From the NCBI RefSeq assembly GCF_041296385.1, contig NW_027183518.1:124001-188000 (forward strand): 64,000 nt of DNA. Direction: 5' to 3'. Under the pieces are notes generated by a model. That model worked only from the letters and a program-made list of their open reading frames with translations, did not search any database and had not been told where the DNA came from. Both the position numbers and the translations under genes were made by a program. Below are positions 49,898 to 63,032 of the stretch, piece by piece. How positions within the stretch are numbered: position 1 is the stretch's first letter; each line of letters opens with the position of its first letter. The stretch comes from Aphelocoma coerulescens. Its lineage: Eukaryota; Chordata; Aves; Passeriformes; Corvidae.

Positions 49898-51358
49898 ATG
49901 CGTCAGGAGAGAAACACTTGCTGGATGAGCTTTTCGCTGGCCAAGACTTTCAACGCAGCACCACCATTCGGGCAAGGAGGAGGAGAAAGGAGGAGCATCT
50001 TTTCGTCCTGGCCCGTTCTTCTGCGCGAGACGCCTCTCCGCGTCTTCGCTCCCTGCAAGGCTGTAATGTGCGCCGTGGTACTTGGAAGTGAGAAGGCAGG
50101 TGCAGAGAGCACCGCGATCTGGCGGCGCCGTGCAGGCTGGAAAGGAAAGAGGGCTGCCACCGGAATGTGGTGCGAATACCGGTTTGCACGCGTCGAGGGT
50201 AAGCTCTGGGTGAGCTTGCTGGCCTAAAACTGTTCTCTGTGCCAGACGCAGGCGAGAAGCTTTCCGTTAAGAATCAGGCTGCCACGCAAACAGAACGTGG
50301 TGCTACTACCTACCTAGCGCTGCGAGGGAAAGTGCATAGCCCAGGCGTGTTTCGGCAGAAGCAGCAGCGCGGAGCGTTTCGCTGCCGGCACAGCGCTCTC
50401 TGGGCGAGAAGCGGACGACGGTTTGACTCCGGCAGAATGAAAGCGCCACATGGTACGAAGAGCATCGGAATGAAGGCAGAGCACCGAGCTGCTGCCGTGC
50501 GCATCGCACAGGCTGCGAGAGGAAGCGTGGCTGTCACTGGCTTCTTTGCGGGTTCACGTTAGCAGTTGAAAACAGAAAGTTCCACTTGCAGCTACTTGTG
50601 CTGCTACCTATTTCTCTTCCAGCTCTCCCTGGAAAGAATTGTGCCGAGCTTTACGCTTCCAGATGCACAGATGACGGTGGTAGATGCGGCAGAGAATAGA
50701 AAGACAGCGCGCAGCGGACAGTTTCTGGTGCTTTACGTGAGGCAAGGGGGAAGTGCAGCCCAGCAGTGGCTTTTACTTCTGGAGCCTTTTGCTTTGGTAG
50801 CAGCAGCTGCTGCGAGTGGGCAACGGAGCTGCGAGAGTGCGTAATGTGACGGCACATCTCGCTGAGAAGGAAGCTGCCGAGCCGCAGCGTGTTGTGCTCC
50901 GTTTCAAGGCTACTTGGAGGAGGGGGGTACTCGAAGAACGCCTTCTTTCTGGACGCGTCCTTCTGGGTGTGCTCAAGCTGCATGGGCTCGGCAGCACGGA
51001 AGGTGTAAGAACCTGTTTCTGGCCAGGCAGTGTGCTGGAGTGCAAAGGGCTGCGCCTTCCTTTCTGAAGCAGCCCAGAGCATTCTCAGCGGAATCTGCTT
51101 GTGAAGCAGCTCTTGGCTGGACATTTGCAAGTCGCTCCACTGAGTCCACGAAGCCGGTGGCCAGCTGCTTCGTTCTTCGCCTTCTGGGCTCTGGACAGAG
51201 CTGAAGCGCAGCGATGGCTCGGAGCTTTGCCGCTCTTCGGCGTGAGCACTGCACGCAGCCACAGGCTGCTGTGCACGGATTTCCCTCAGCTCGACGTACA
51301 ATCATTCTCTTGCTGTTTCCCTGAGTCGAAAGTGTCCGTGTAGCTCTCGCTCAGCGAA
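49898..51358 (+). repeat. Satellite monomer 35 (1461 bp)
   Basis: Alleles: 395A, CTA, 476G, 1086G, 1249C. Confidence 0.98.
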
Positions 51359-52819
51359 ATGCGTCAGGAGAGAAACACTTGCTGGATGAGCTTTTCGCTG
51401 GCCAAGACTTTCAACGCAGCACCACCATTCGGGCAAGGAGGAGGAGAAAGGAGGAGCATCTTTTCGTCCTGGCCCGTTCTTCTGCGCGAGACGCCTCTCC
51501 GCGTCTTCGCTCCCTGCAAGGCTGTAATGTGCGCCGTGGTACTTGGAAGTGAGAAGGCAGGTGCAGAGAGCACCGCGATCTGGCGGCGCCGTGCAGGCTG
51601 GAAAGGAAAGAGGGCTGCCACCGGAATGTGGTGCGAATACCGGTTTGCACGCGTCGAGGGTAAGCTCTGGGTGAGCTTGCTGGCCTAAAACTGTTCTCTG
51701 TGCCAGACGCAGGCGAGAAGCTTTCCGTTAAGAATCAGGCTGCCACGCAAACAGAACGTGGTGCTACTACCTACCTAGCGCTGCGAGGGAAAGTGCATAG
51801 CCCAGGCGTGTTTCGGCAGAAGCAGCAGCGCGGAGCATTTCGCTGCCGGCACAGCGCTCTCTGGGCGAGAAGCGGACGACGGTTTGACTCCGGCAGAATG
51901 AAAGCGCCACATGGTACGAAGAGCATCGGAATGAAGGCAGAGCACCGAGCTGCTGCCGTGCGCATCGCACAGGCTGCGAGAGGAAGCGTGGCTGTCACTG
52001 GCTTCTTTGCGGGTTCACGTTAGCAGTTGAAAACAGAAAGTTCCACTTGCAGCTACTTGTGCTGCTACCTATTTCTCTTCCAGCTCTCCCTGGAAAGAAT
52101 TGTGCCGAGCTTTACGCTTCCAGATGCACAGATGACGGTGGTAGATGCGGCAGAGAATAGAAAGACAGCGCGCAGCGGACAGTTTCTGGTGCTTTACGTG
52201 AGGCAAGGGGGAAGTGCAGCCCAGCAGTGGCTTTTACTTCTGGAGCCTTTTGCTTTGGTAGCAGCAGCTGCTGCGAGTGGGCAACGGAGCTGCGAGAGTG
52301 CGTAATGTGACGGCACATCTCGCTGAGAAGGAAGCTGCCGAGCCGCAGCGTGTTGTGCTCCGTTTCAAGGCTACTTGGAGGAGGGGGGTACTCGAAGAAC
52401 GCCTTCTTTCTGGACGCGTCCTTCTGGGTGTGCTCAAGCTGCATGGGCTCGGCAGCACGGAAGGTGTAAGAACCTGTTTCTGGCCAGGCAGTGTGCTGGA
52501 GTGCAAAGGGCTGCGCCTTCCTTTCTGAAGCAGCCCAGAGCATTCTCAGCGGAATCTGCTTGTGAAGCAGCTCTTGGCTGGACATTTGCAAGTCGCTCCA
52601 CTGAGTCCACGAAGCCGGTGGCCAGCTGCTTCGTTCTTCGCCTTCTGGGCTCTGGACAGAGCTGAAGCGCAGCGATGGCTCGGAGCTTTGCCGCTCTTCG
52701 GCGTGAGCACTGCACGCAGCCACAGGCTGCTGTGCACGGATTTCCCTCAGCTCGACGTACAATCATTCTCTTGCTGTTTCCCTGAGTCGAAAGTGTCCGT
52801 GTAGCTCTCGCTCAGCGAA
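51359..52819 (+). repeat. Satellite monomer 36 (1461 bp)
   Basis: Alleles: 395A, CTA, 476A, 1086G (52447), 1249C. Confidence 0.98.
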
Positions 52820-54280
52820 ATGCGTCAGGAGAGAAACACTTGCTGGATGAGCTTTTCGCTGGCCAAGACTTTCAACGCAGCACCACCATTCGGGCAAGGA
52901 GGAGGAGAAAGGAGGAGCATCTTTTCGTCCTGGCCCGTTCTTCTGCGCGAGACGCCTCTCCGCGTCTTCGCTCCCTGCAAGGCTGTAATGTGCGCCGTGG
53001 TACTTGGAAGTGAGAAGGCAGGTGCAGAGAGCACCGCGATCTGGCGGCGCCGTGCAGGCTGGAAAGGAAAGAGGGCTGCCACCGGAATGTGGTGCGAATA
53101 CCGGTTTGCACGCGTCGAGGGTAAGCTCTGGGTGAGCTTGCTGGCCTAAAACTGTTCTCTGTGCCAGACGCAGGCGAGAAGCTTTCCGTTAAGAATCAGG
53201 CTGCCACGCAAACAGAACGTGGTGCTACTACCTACCTAGCGCTGCGAGGGAAAGTGCATAGCCCAGGCGTGTTTCGGCAGAAGCAGCAGCGCGGAGCATT
53301 TCGCTGCCGGCACAGCGCTCTCTGGGCGAGAAGCGGACGACGGTTTGACTCCGGCAGAATGAAAGCGCCACATGGTACGAAGAGCATCGGAATGAAGGCA
53401 GAGCACCGAGCTGCTGCCGTGCGCATCGCACAGGCTGCGAGAGGAAGCGTGGCTGTCACTGGCTTCTTTGCGGGTTCACGTTAGCAGTTGAAAACAGAAA
53501 GTTCCACTTGCAGCTACTTGTGCTGCTACCTATTTCTCTTCCAGCTCTCCCTGGAAAGAATTGTGCCGAGCTTTACGCTTCCAGATGCACAGATGACGGT
53601 GGTAGATGCGGCAGAGAATAGAAAGACAGCGCGCAGCGGACAGTTTCTGGTGCTTTACGTGAGGCAAGGGGGAAGTGCAGCCCAGCAGTGGCTTTTACTT
53701 CTGGAGCCTTTTGCTTTGGTAGCAGCAGCTGCTGCGAGTGGGCAACGGAGCTGCGAGAGTGTGTAATGTGACGGCACATCTCGCTGAGAAGGAAGCTGCC
53801 GAGCCGCAGCGTGTTGTGCTCCGTTTCAAGGCTACTTGGAGGAGGGGGGTACTCGAAGAACGCCTTCTTTCTGGACGCGTCCTTCTGGGTGTGCTCAAGC
53901 TGCATGGGCTCGGCAGCACGGAAGGTGTAAGAACCTGTTTCTGGCCAGGCAGTGTGCTGGAGTGCAAAGGGCTGCGCCTTCCTTTCTGAAGCAGCCCAGA
54001 GCATTCTCAGCGGAATCTGCTTGTGAAGCAGCTCTTGGCTGGACATTTGCAAGTCGCTCCACTGAGTCCACGAAGCCGGTGGCCAGCTGCTTCGTTCTTC
54101 GCCTTCTGGGCTCTGGACAGAGCTGAAGCGCAGCGATGGCTCGGAGCTTTGCCGCTCTTCGGCGTGAGCACTGCACGCAGCCACAGGCTGCTGTGCACGG
54201 ATTTCCCTCAGCTCGACGTACAATCATTCTCTTGCTGTTTCCCTGAGTCGAAAGTGTCCGTGTAGCTCTCGCTCAGCGAA
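52820..54280 (+). repeat. Satellite monomer 37 (1461 bp)
   Basis: Alleles: 395A, CTA, 476A, 1086G, 1249C, with a private C-to-T at 53762 (GTGTAATG for GCGTAATG, a CpG-to-TpG change). Confidence 0.98.
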
Positions 54281-55741
54281 ATGCGTCAGGAGAGAAACAC
54301 TTGCTGGATGAGCTTTTCGCTGGCCAAGACTTTCAACGCAGCACCACCATTCGGGCAAGGAGGAGGAGAAAGGAGGAGCATCTTTTCGTCCTGGCCCGTT
54401 CTTCTGCGCGAGACGCCTCTCCGCGTCTTCGCTCCCTGCAAGGCTGTAATGTGCGCCGTGGTACTTGGAAGTGAGAAGGCAGGTGCAGAGAGCACCGCGA
54501 TCTGGCGGCGCCGTGCAGGCTGGAAAGGAAAGAGGGCTGCCACCGGAATGTGGTGCGAATACCGGTTTGCACGCGTCGAGGGTAAGCTCTGGGTGAGCTT
54601 GCTGGCCTAAAACTGTTCTCTGTGCCAGACGCAGGCGAGAAGCTTTCCGTTAAGAATCAGGCTGCCACGCAAACAGAACGTGGTGCTACTACCTACCTAG
54701 CGCTGCGAGGGAAAGTGCATAGCCCAGGCGTGTTTCGGCAGAAGCAGCAGCGCGGAGCGTTTCGCTGCCGGCACAGCGCTCTCTGGGCGAGAAGCGGACG
54801 ACGGTTTGACTCCGGCAGAATGAAAGCGCCACATGGTACGAAGAGCATCGGAATGAAGGCAGAGCACCGAGCTGCTGCCGTGCGCATCGCACAGGCTGCG
54901 AGAGGAAGCGTGGCTGTCACTGGCTTCTTTGCGGGTTCACGTTAGCAGTTGAAAACAGAAAGTTCCACTTGCAGCTACTTGTGCTGCTACCTATTTCTCT
55001 TCCAGCTCTCCCTGGAAAGAATTGTGCCGAGCTTTACGCTTCCAGATGCACAGATGACGGTGGTAGATGCGGCAGAGAATAGAAAGACAGCGCGCAGCGG
55101 ACAGTTTCTGGTGCTTTACGTGAGGCAAGGGGGAAGTGCAGCCCAGCAGTGGCTTTTACTTCTGGAGCCTTTTGCTTTGGTAGCAGCAGCTGCTGCGAGT
55201 GGGCAACGGAGCTGCGAGAGTGCGTAATGTGACGGCACATCTCGCTGAGAAGGAAGCTGCCGAGCCGCAGCGTGTTGTGCTCCGTTTCAAGGCTACTTGG
55301 AGGAGGGGGGTACTCGAAGAACGCCTTCTTTCTGGACGCGTCCTTCTGGGTGTGCTCAAGCTGCATGGGCTCGGCAGCACGGAAGGTGTAAGAACCTGTT
55401 TCTGGCCAGGCAGTGTGCTGGAGTGCAAAGGGCTGCGCCTTCCTTTCTGAAGCAGCCCAGAGCATTCTCAGCGGAATCTGCTTGTGAAGCAGCTCTTGGC
55501 TGGACATTTGCAAGTCGCTCCACTGAGTCCACGAAGCCGGTGGCCAGCTGCTTCGTTCTTCGCCTTCTGGGCTCTGGACAGAGCTGAAGCGCAGCGATGG
55601 CTCGGAGCTTTGCCGCTCTTCGGCGTGAGCACTGCACGCAGCCACAGGCTGCTGTGCACGGATTTCCCTCAGCTCGACGTACAATCATTCTCTTGCTGTT
55701 TCCCTGAGTCGAAAGTGTCCGTGTAGCTCTCGCTCAGCGAA
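54281..55741 (+). repeat. Satellite monomer 38 (1461 bp)
   Basis: Alleles: 395A, CTA, 476G, 1086G, 1249C. Confidence 0.98.
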
Positions 55742-57195
55742 ATGCGTCAGGAGAGAAACACTTGCTGGATGAGCTTTTCGCTGGCCAAGACTTTCAACGC
55801 AGCACCACCATTCGGGCAAGGAGGAGGAGAAAGGAGGAGCATCTTTTCGTCCTGGCCCGTTCTTCTGCGCGAGACGCCTCTCCGCGTCTTCGCTCCCTGC
55901 AAGGCTGTAATGTGCGCCGTGGTACTTGGAAGTGAGAAGGCAGGTGCAGAGAGCACCGCGATCTGGCGGCGCCGTGCAGGCTGGAAAGGAAAGAGGGCTG
56001 CCACCGGAATGTGGTGCGAATACCGGTTTGCACGCGTCGAGGGTAAGCTCTGGGTGAGCTTGCTGGCCTAAAACTGTTCTCTGTGCCAGACGCAGGCGAG
56101 AAGCTTTCCGTTAAGAATCAGGCTGCCACGCAAACAGAACGTGGTGCTACTACCTACCTAGCGCTGCGAGGGAAAGTGCATAGCCCAGGCGTGTTTCGGC
56201 AGAAGCAGCAGCGCGGAGCATTTCGCTGCCGGCACAGCGCTCTCTGGGCGAGAAGCGGACGACGGTTTGACTCCGGCAGAATGAAAGCGCCACATGGTAC
56301 GAAGAGCATCGGAATGAAGGCAGAGCACCGAGCTGCTGCCGTGCGCATCGCACAGGCTGCGAGAGGAAGCGTGGCTGTCACTGGCTTCTTTGCGGGTTCA
56401 CGTTAGCAGTTGAAAACAGAAAGTTCCACTTGCAGCTACTTGTGCTGCTACCTATTTCTCTTCCAGCTCTCCCTGGAAAGAATTGTGCCGAGCTTTACGC
56501 TTCCAGATGCACAGATGACGGTGGTAGATGCGGCAGAGAATAGAAAGACAGCGCGCAGCGGACAGTTTCTGGTGCTTTACGTGAGGCAAGGGGGAAGTGC
56601 AGCCCAGCAGTGGCTTTTACTTCTGGAGCCTTTTGCTTTGGTAGCAGCAGCTGCTGCGAGTGGAGCTGCGAGAGTGCGTAATGTGACGGCACATCTCGCT
56701 GAGAAGGAAGCTGCCGAGCCGCAGCGTGTTGTGCTCCGTTTCAAGGCTACTTGGAGGAGGGGGGTACTCGAAGAACGCCTTCTTTCTGGACGCGTCCTTC
56801 TGGGTGTGCTCAAGCTGCATGGGCTCGGCAGCACGGAAGGTGTAAGAACCTGTTTCTGGCCAGGCAGTGTGCTGGAGTGCAAAGGGCTGCGCCTTCCTTT
56901 CTGAAGCAGCCCAGAGCATTCTCAGCGGAATCTGCTTGTGAAGCAGCTCTTGGCTGGACATTTGCAAGTCGCTCCACTGAGTCCACGAAGCCGGTGGCCA
57001 GCTGCTTCGTTCTTCGCCTTCTGGGCTCTGGACAGAGCTGAAGCGCAGCGATGGCTCGGAGCTTTGCCGCTCTTCGGCGTGAGCACTGCACGCAGCCACA
57101 GGCTGCTGTGCACGGATTTCCCTCAGCTCGACGTACAATCATTCTCTTGCTGTTTCCCTGAGTCGAAAGTGTCCGTGTAGCTCTCGCTCAGCGAA
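55742..57195 (+). repeat. Satellite monomer 39 (1454 bp, 7-bp deletion)
   Basis: Alleles: 395A, CTA, 476A, 1086G, 1249C. GCAACGG is missing at the junction near 56661-56664, so GAGTGGGCAACGGAGC reads GAGTGGAGC. Shared only with monomer 43. Confidence 0.98.
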
Positions 57196-58656
57196 ATGCG
57201 TCAGGAGAGAAACACTTGCTGGATGAGCTTTTCGCTGGCCAAGACTTTCAACGCAGCACCACCATTCGGGCAAGGAGGAGGAGAAAGGAGGAGCATCTTT
57301 TCGTCCTGGCCCGTTCTTCTGCGCGAGACGCCTCTCCGCGTCTTCGCTCCCTGCAAGGCTGTAATGTGCGCCGTGGTACTTGGAAGTGAGAAGGCAGGTG
57401 CAGAGAGCACCGCGATCTGGCGGCGCCGTGCAGGCTGGAAAGGAAAGAGGGCTGCCACCGGAATGTGGTGCGAATACCGGTTTGCACGCGTCGAGGGTAA
57501 GCTCTGGGTGAGCTTGCTGGCCTAAAACTGTTCTCTGTGCCAGACGCAGGCGAGAAGCTTTCCGTTAAGAATCAGGCTGCCACGCAAACAGAACGTGGTG
57601 CTACTACCTACCTAGCGCTGCGAGGGAAAGTGCATAGCCCAGGCGTGTTTCGGCAGAAGCAGCAGCGCGGAGCATTTCGCTGCCGGCACAGCGCTCTCTG
57701 GGCGAGAAGCGGACGACGGTTTGACTCCGGCAGAATGAAAGCGCCACATGGTACGAAGAGCATCGGAATGAAGGCAGAGCACCGAGCTACTGCCGTGCGC
57801 ATCGCACAGGCTGCGAGAGGAAGCGTGGCTGTCACTGGCTTCTTTGCGGGTTCACGTTAGCAGTTGAAAACAGAAAGTTCCACTTGCAGCTACTTGTGCT
57901 GCTACCTATTTCTCTTCCAGCTCTCCCTGGAAAGAATTGTGCCGAGCTTTACGCTTCCAGATGCACAGATGACGGTGGTAGATGCGGCAGAGAATAGAAA
58001 GACAGCGCGCAGCGGACAGTTTCTGGTGCTTTACGTGAGGCAAGGGGGAAGTGCAGCCCAGCAGTGGCTTTTACTTCTGGAGCCTTTTGCTTTGGTAGCA
58101 GCAGCTGCTGCGAGTGGGCAACGGAGCTGCGAGAGTGCGTAATGTGACGGCACATCTCGCTGAGAAGGAAGCTGCCGAGCCGCAGCGTGTTGTGCTCCGT
58201 TTCAAGGCTACTTGGAGGAGGGGGGTACTCGAAGAACGCCTTCTTTCTGGACGCGTCCTTCTGGGTGTGCTCAAGCTGCATGGGCTCGGCAGCACGGAAG
58301 GTGTAAGAACCTGTTTCTGGCCAGGCAGTGTGCTGGAGTGCAAAGGGCTGCGCCTTCCTTTCTGAAGCAGCCCAGAGCATTCTCAGCGGAATCTGCTTGT
58401 GAAGCAGCTCTTGGCTGGACATTTGCAAGTCGCTCCACTGAGTCCACGAAGCCGGTGGCCAGCTGCTTCGTTCTTCGCCTTCTGGGCTCTGGACAGAGCT
58501 GAAGCGCAGCGATGGCTCGGAGCTTTGCCGCTCTTCGGCGTGAGCACTGCACGCAGCCACAGGCTGCTGTGCACGGATTTCCCTCAGCTCGACGTACAAT
58601 CATTCTCTTGCTGTTTCCCTGAGTCGAAAGTGTCCGTGTAGCTCTCGCTCAGCGAA
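57196..58656 (+). repeat. Satellite monomer 40 (1461 bp)
   Basis: Alleles: 395A, CTA, 476A, 1086G, 1249C, with a private G-to-A at 57789 (GAGCTACTG for GAGCTGCTG). Confidence 0.98.
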
Positions 58657-60117
58657 ATGCGTCAGGAGAGAAACACTTGCTGGATGAGCTTTTCGCTGGC
58701 CAAGACTTTCAACGCAGCACCACCATTCGGGCAAGGAGGAGGAGAAAGGAGGAGCATCTTTTCGTCCTGGCCCGTTCTTCTGCGCGAGACGCCTCTCCGC
58801 GTCTTCGCTCCCTGCAAGGCTGTAATGTGCGCCGTGGTACTTGGAAGTGAGAAGGCAGGTGCAGAGAGCACCGCGATCTGGCGGCGCCGTGCAGGCTGGA
58901 AAGGAAAGAGGGCTGCCACCGGAATGTGGTGCGAATACCGGTTTGCACGCGTCGAGGGTAAGCTCTGGGTGAGCTTGCTGGCCTAAAACTGTTCTCTGTG
59001 CCAGACGCAGGCGAGAAGCTTTCCGTTAAGAATCAGGCTGCCACGCAAACAGAACGTGGTGCTACTACCTACCTAGCGCTGCGAGGGAAAGTGCATAGCC
59101 CAGGCGTGTTTCGGCAGAAGCAGCAGCGCGGAGCGTTTCGCTGCCGGCACAGCGCTCTCTGGGCGAGAAGCGGACGACGGTTTGACTCCGGCAGAATGAA
59201 AGCGCCACATGGTACGAAGAGCATCGGAATGAAGGCAGAGCACCGAGCTGCTGCCGTGCGCATCGCACAGGCTGCGAGAGGAAGCGTGGCTGTCACTGGC
59301 TTCTTTGCGGGTTCACGTTAGCAGTTGAAAACAGAAAGTTCCACTTGCAGCTACTTGTGCTGCTACCTATTTCTCTTCCAGCTCTCCCTGGAAAGAATTG
59401 TGCCGAGCTTTACGCTTCCAGATGCACAGATGACGGTGGTAGATGCGGCAGAGAATAGAAAGACAGCGCGCAGCGGACAGTTTCTGGTGCTTTACGTGAG
59501 GCAAGGGGGAAGTGCAGCCCAGCAGTGGCTTTTACTTCTGGAGCCTTTTGCTTTGGTAGCAGCAGCTGCTGCGAGTGGGCAACGGAGCTGCGAGAGTGCG
59601 TAATGTGACGGCACATCTCGCTGAGAAGGAAGCTGCCGAGCCGCAGCGTGTTGTGCTCCGTTTCAAGGCTACTTGGAGGAGGGGGGTACTCGAAGAACGC
59701 CTTCTTTCTGGACGCGTCCTTCTGGGTGTGCTCAAGCTGCATGGACTCGGCAGCACGGAAGGTGTAAGAACCTGTTTCTGGCCAGGCAGTGTGCTGGAGT
59801 GCAAAGGGCTGCGCCTTCCTTTCTGAAGCAGCCCAGAGCATTCTCAGCGGAATCTGCTTGTGAAGCAGCTCTTGGCTGGACATTTGCAAGTCGCTCCACT
59901 GAGTCCACGAAGCCGGTGGCCAGCTGCTTCGTTCTTCGCCTTCTGGGCTCTGGACAGAGCTGAAGCGCAGCGATGGCTCGGAGCTTTGCCGCTCTTCGGC
60001 GTGAGCACTGCACGCAGCCACAGGCTGCTGTGCACGGATTTCCCTCAGCTCGACGTACAATCATTCTCTTGCTGTTTCCCTGAGTCGAAAGTGTCCGTGT
60101 AGCTCTCGCTCAGCGAA
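58657..60117 (+). repeat. Satellite monomer 41 (1461 bp)
   Basis: Alleles: 395A, CTA, 476G, 1086A, 1249C. Confidence 0.98.
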
Positions 60118-61578
60118 ATGCGTCAGGAGAGAAACACTTGCTGGATGAGCTTTTCGCTGGCCAAGACTTTCAACGCAGCACCACCATTCGGGCAAGGAGG
60201 AGGAGAAAGGAGGAGCATCTTTTCGTCCTGGCCCGTTCTTCTGCGCGAGACGCCTCTCCGCGTCTTCGCTCCCTGCAAGGCTGTAATGTGCGCCGTGGTA
60301 CTTGGAAGTGAGAAGGCAGGTGCAGAGAGCACCGCGATCTGGCGGCGCCGTGCAGGCTGGAAAGGAAAGAGGGCTGCCACCGGAATGTGGTGCGAATACC
60401 GGTTTGCACGCGTCGAGGGTAAGCTCTGGGTGAGCTTGCTGGCCTAAAACTGTTCTCTGTGCCAGACGCAGGCGAGAAGCTTTCCGTTAAGAATCAGGCT
60501 GCCACGCAAACAGAACGTGGTGCTACTACCTACCTAGCGCTGCGAGGGAAAGTGCATAGCCCAGGCGTGTTTCGGCAGAAGCAGCAGCGCGGAGCGTTTC
60601 GCTGCCGGCACAGCGCTCTCTGGGCGAGAAGCGGACGACGGTTTGACTCCGGCAGAATGAAAGCGCCACATGGTACGAAGAGCATCGGAATGAAGGCAGA
60701 GCACCGAGCTGCTGCCGTGCGCATCGCACAGGCTGCGAGAGGAAGCGTGGCTGTCACTGGCTTCTTTGCGGGTTCACGTTAGCAGTTGAAAACAGAAAGT
60801 TCCACTTGCAGCTACTTGTGCTGCTACCTATTTCTCTTCCAGCTCTCCCTGGAAAGAATTGTGCCGAGCTTTACGCTTCCAGATGCACAGATGACGGTGG
60901 TAGATGCGGCAGAGAATAGAAAGACAGCGCGCAGCGGACAGTTTCTGGTGCTTTACGTGAGGCAAGGGGGAAGTGCAGCCCAGCAGTGGCTTTTACTTCT
61001 GGAGCCTTTTGCTTTGGTAGCAGCAGCTGCTGCGAGTGGGCAACGGAGCTGCGAGAGTGCGTAATGTGACGGCACATCTCGCTGAGAAGGAAGCTGCCGA
61101 GCCGCAGCGTGTTGTGCTCCGTTTCAAGGCTACTTGGAGGAGGGGGGTACTCGAAGAACGCCTTCTTTCTGGACGCGTCCTTCTGGGTGTGCTCAAGCTG
61201 CATGGGCTCGGCAGCACGGAAGGTGTAAGAACCTGTTTCTGGCCAGGCAGTGTGCTGGAGTGCAAAGGGCTGCGCCTTCCTTTCTGAAGCAGCCCAGAGC
61301 ATTCTCAGCGGAATCTGCTTGTGAAGCAGCTCTTGGCTGGACATTTGCAAGTCGCTCCACTGAGTCCATGAAGCCGGTGGCCAGCTGCTTCCTTCTTCGC
61401 CTTCTGGGCTCTGGACAGAGCTGAAGCGCAGCGATGGCTCGGAGCTTTGCCGCTCTTCGGCGTGAGCACTGCACGCAGCCACAGGCTGCTGTGCACGGAT
61501 TTCCCTCAGCTCGACGTACAATCATTCTCTTGCTGTTTCCCTGAGTCGAAAGTGTCCGTGTAGCTCTCGCTCAGCGAA
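60118..61578 (+). repeat. Satellite monomer 42 (1461 bp), with left-type patch
   Basis: Alleles: 395A, CTA, 476G, 1086G (61206), then 1249T (61369) and 1272C (61392). The last two otherwise occur together only in monomer 3, about 57 kb away. Every other copy from monomer 13 on is 1249C. Confidence 0.98.
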
Positions 61579-63032
61579 ATGCGTCAGGAGAGAAACACTT
61601 GCTGGATGAGCTTTTCGCTGGCCAAGACTTTCAACGCAGCACCACCATTCGGGCAAGGAGGAGGAGAAAGGAGGAGCATCTTTTCGTCCTGGCCCGTTCT
61701 TCTGCGCGAGACGCCTCTCCGCGTCTTCGCTCCCTGCAAGGCTGTAATGTGCGCCGTGGTACTTGGAAGTGAGAAGGCAGGTGCAGAGAGCACCGCGATC
61801 TGGCGGCGCCGTGCAGGCTGGAAAGGAAAGAGGGCTGCCACCGGAATGTGGTGCGAATACCGGTTTGCACGCGTCGAGGGTAAGCTCTGGGTGAGCTTGC
61901 TGGCCTAAAACTGTTCTCTGTGCCAGACGCAGGCGAGAAGCTTTCCGTTAAGAATCAGGCTGCCACGCAAACAGAACGTGGTGCTACTACCTACCTAGCG
62001 CTGCGAGGGAAAGTGCATAGCCCAGGCGTGTTTCGGCAGAAGCAGCAGCGCGGAGCATTTCGCTGCCGGCACAGCGCTCTCTGGGCGAGAAGCGGACGAC
62101 GGTTTGACTCCGGCAGAATGAAAGCGCCACATGGTACGAAGAACATCGGAATGAAGGCAGAGCACCGAGCTGCTGCCGTGCGCATCGCACAGGCTGCGAG
62201 AGGAAGCGTGGCTGTCACTGGCTTCTTTGCGGGTTCACGTTAGCAGTTGAAAACAGAAAGTTCCACTTGCAGCTACTTGTGCTGCTACCTATTTCTCTTC
62301 CAGCTCTCCCTGGAAAGAATTGTGCCGAGCTTTACGCTTCCAGATGCACAGATGACGGTGGTAGATGCGGCAGAGAATAGAAAGACAGCGCGCAGCGGAC
62401 AGTTTCTGGTGCTTTACGTGAGGCAAGGGGGAAGTGCAGCCCAGCAGTGGCTTTTACTTCTGGAGCCTTTTGCTTTGGTAGCAGCAGCTGCTGCGAGTGG
62501 AGCTGCGAGAGTGCGTAATGTGACGGCACATCTCGCTGAGAAGGAAGCTGCCGAGCCGCAGCGTGTTGTGCTCCGTTTCAAGGCTACTTGGAGGAGGGGG
62601 GTACTCGAAGAACGCCTTCTTTCTGGACGCGTCCTTCTGGGTGTGCTCAAGCTGCATGGGCTCGGCAGCACGGAAGGTGTAAGAACCTGTTTCTGGCCAG
62701 GCAGTGTGCTGGAGTGCAAAGGGCTGCGCCTTCCTTTCTGAAGCAGCCCAGAGCATTCTCAGCGGAATCTGCTTGTGAAGCAGCTCTTGGCTGGACATTT
62801 GCAAGTCGCTCCACTGAGTCCACGAAGCCGGTGGCCAGCTGCTTCGTTCTTCGCCTTCTGGGCTCTGGACAGAGCTGAAGCGCAGCGATGGCTCGGAGCT
62901 TTGCCGCTCTTCGGCGTGAGCACTGCACGCAGCCACAGGCTGCTGTGCACGGATTTCCCTCAGCTCGACGTACAATCATTCTCTTGCTGTTTCCCTGAGT
63001 CGAAAGTGTCCGTGTAGCTCTCGCTCAGCGAA
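61579..63032 (+). repeat. Satellite monomer 43 (1454 bp, 7-bp deletion)
   Basis: Alleles: 395A, CTA, 476A, the same 7-bp deletion as monomer 39 (junction near 62498-62501), 1086G, 1249C. Private G-to-A at 62143 (GAACATC for GAGCATC). Confidence 0.98.
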
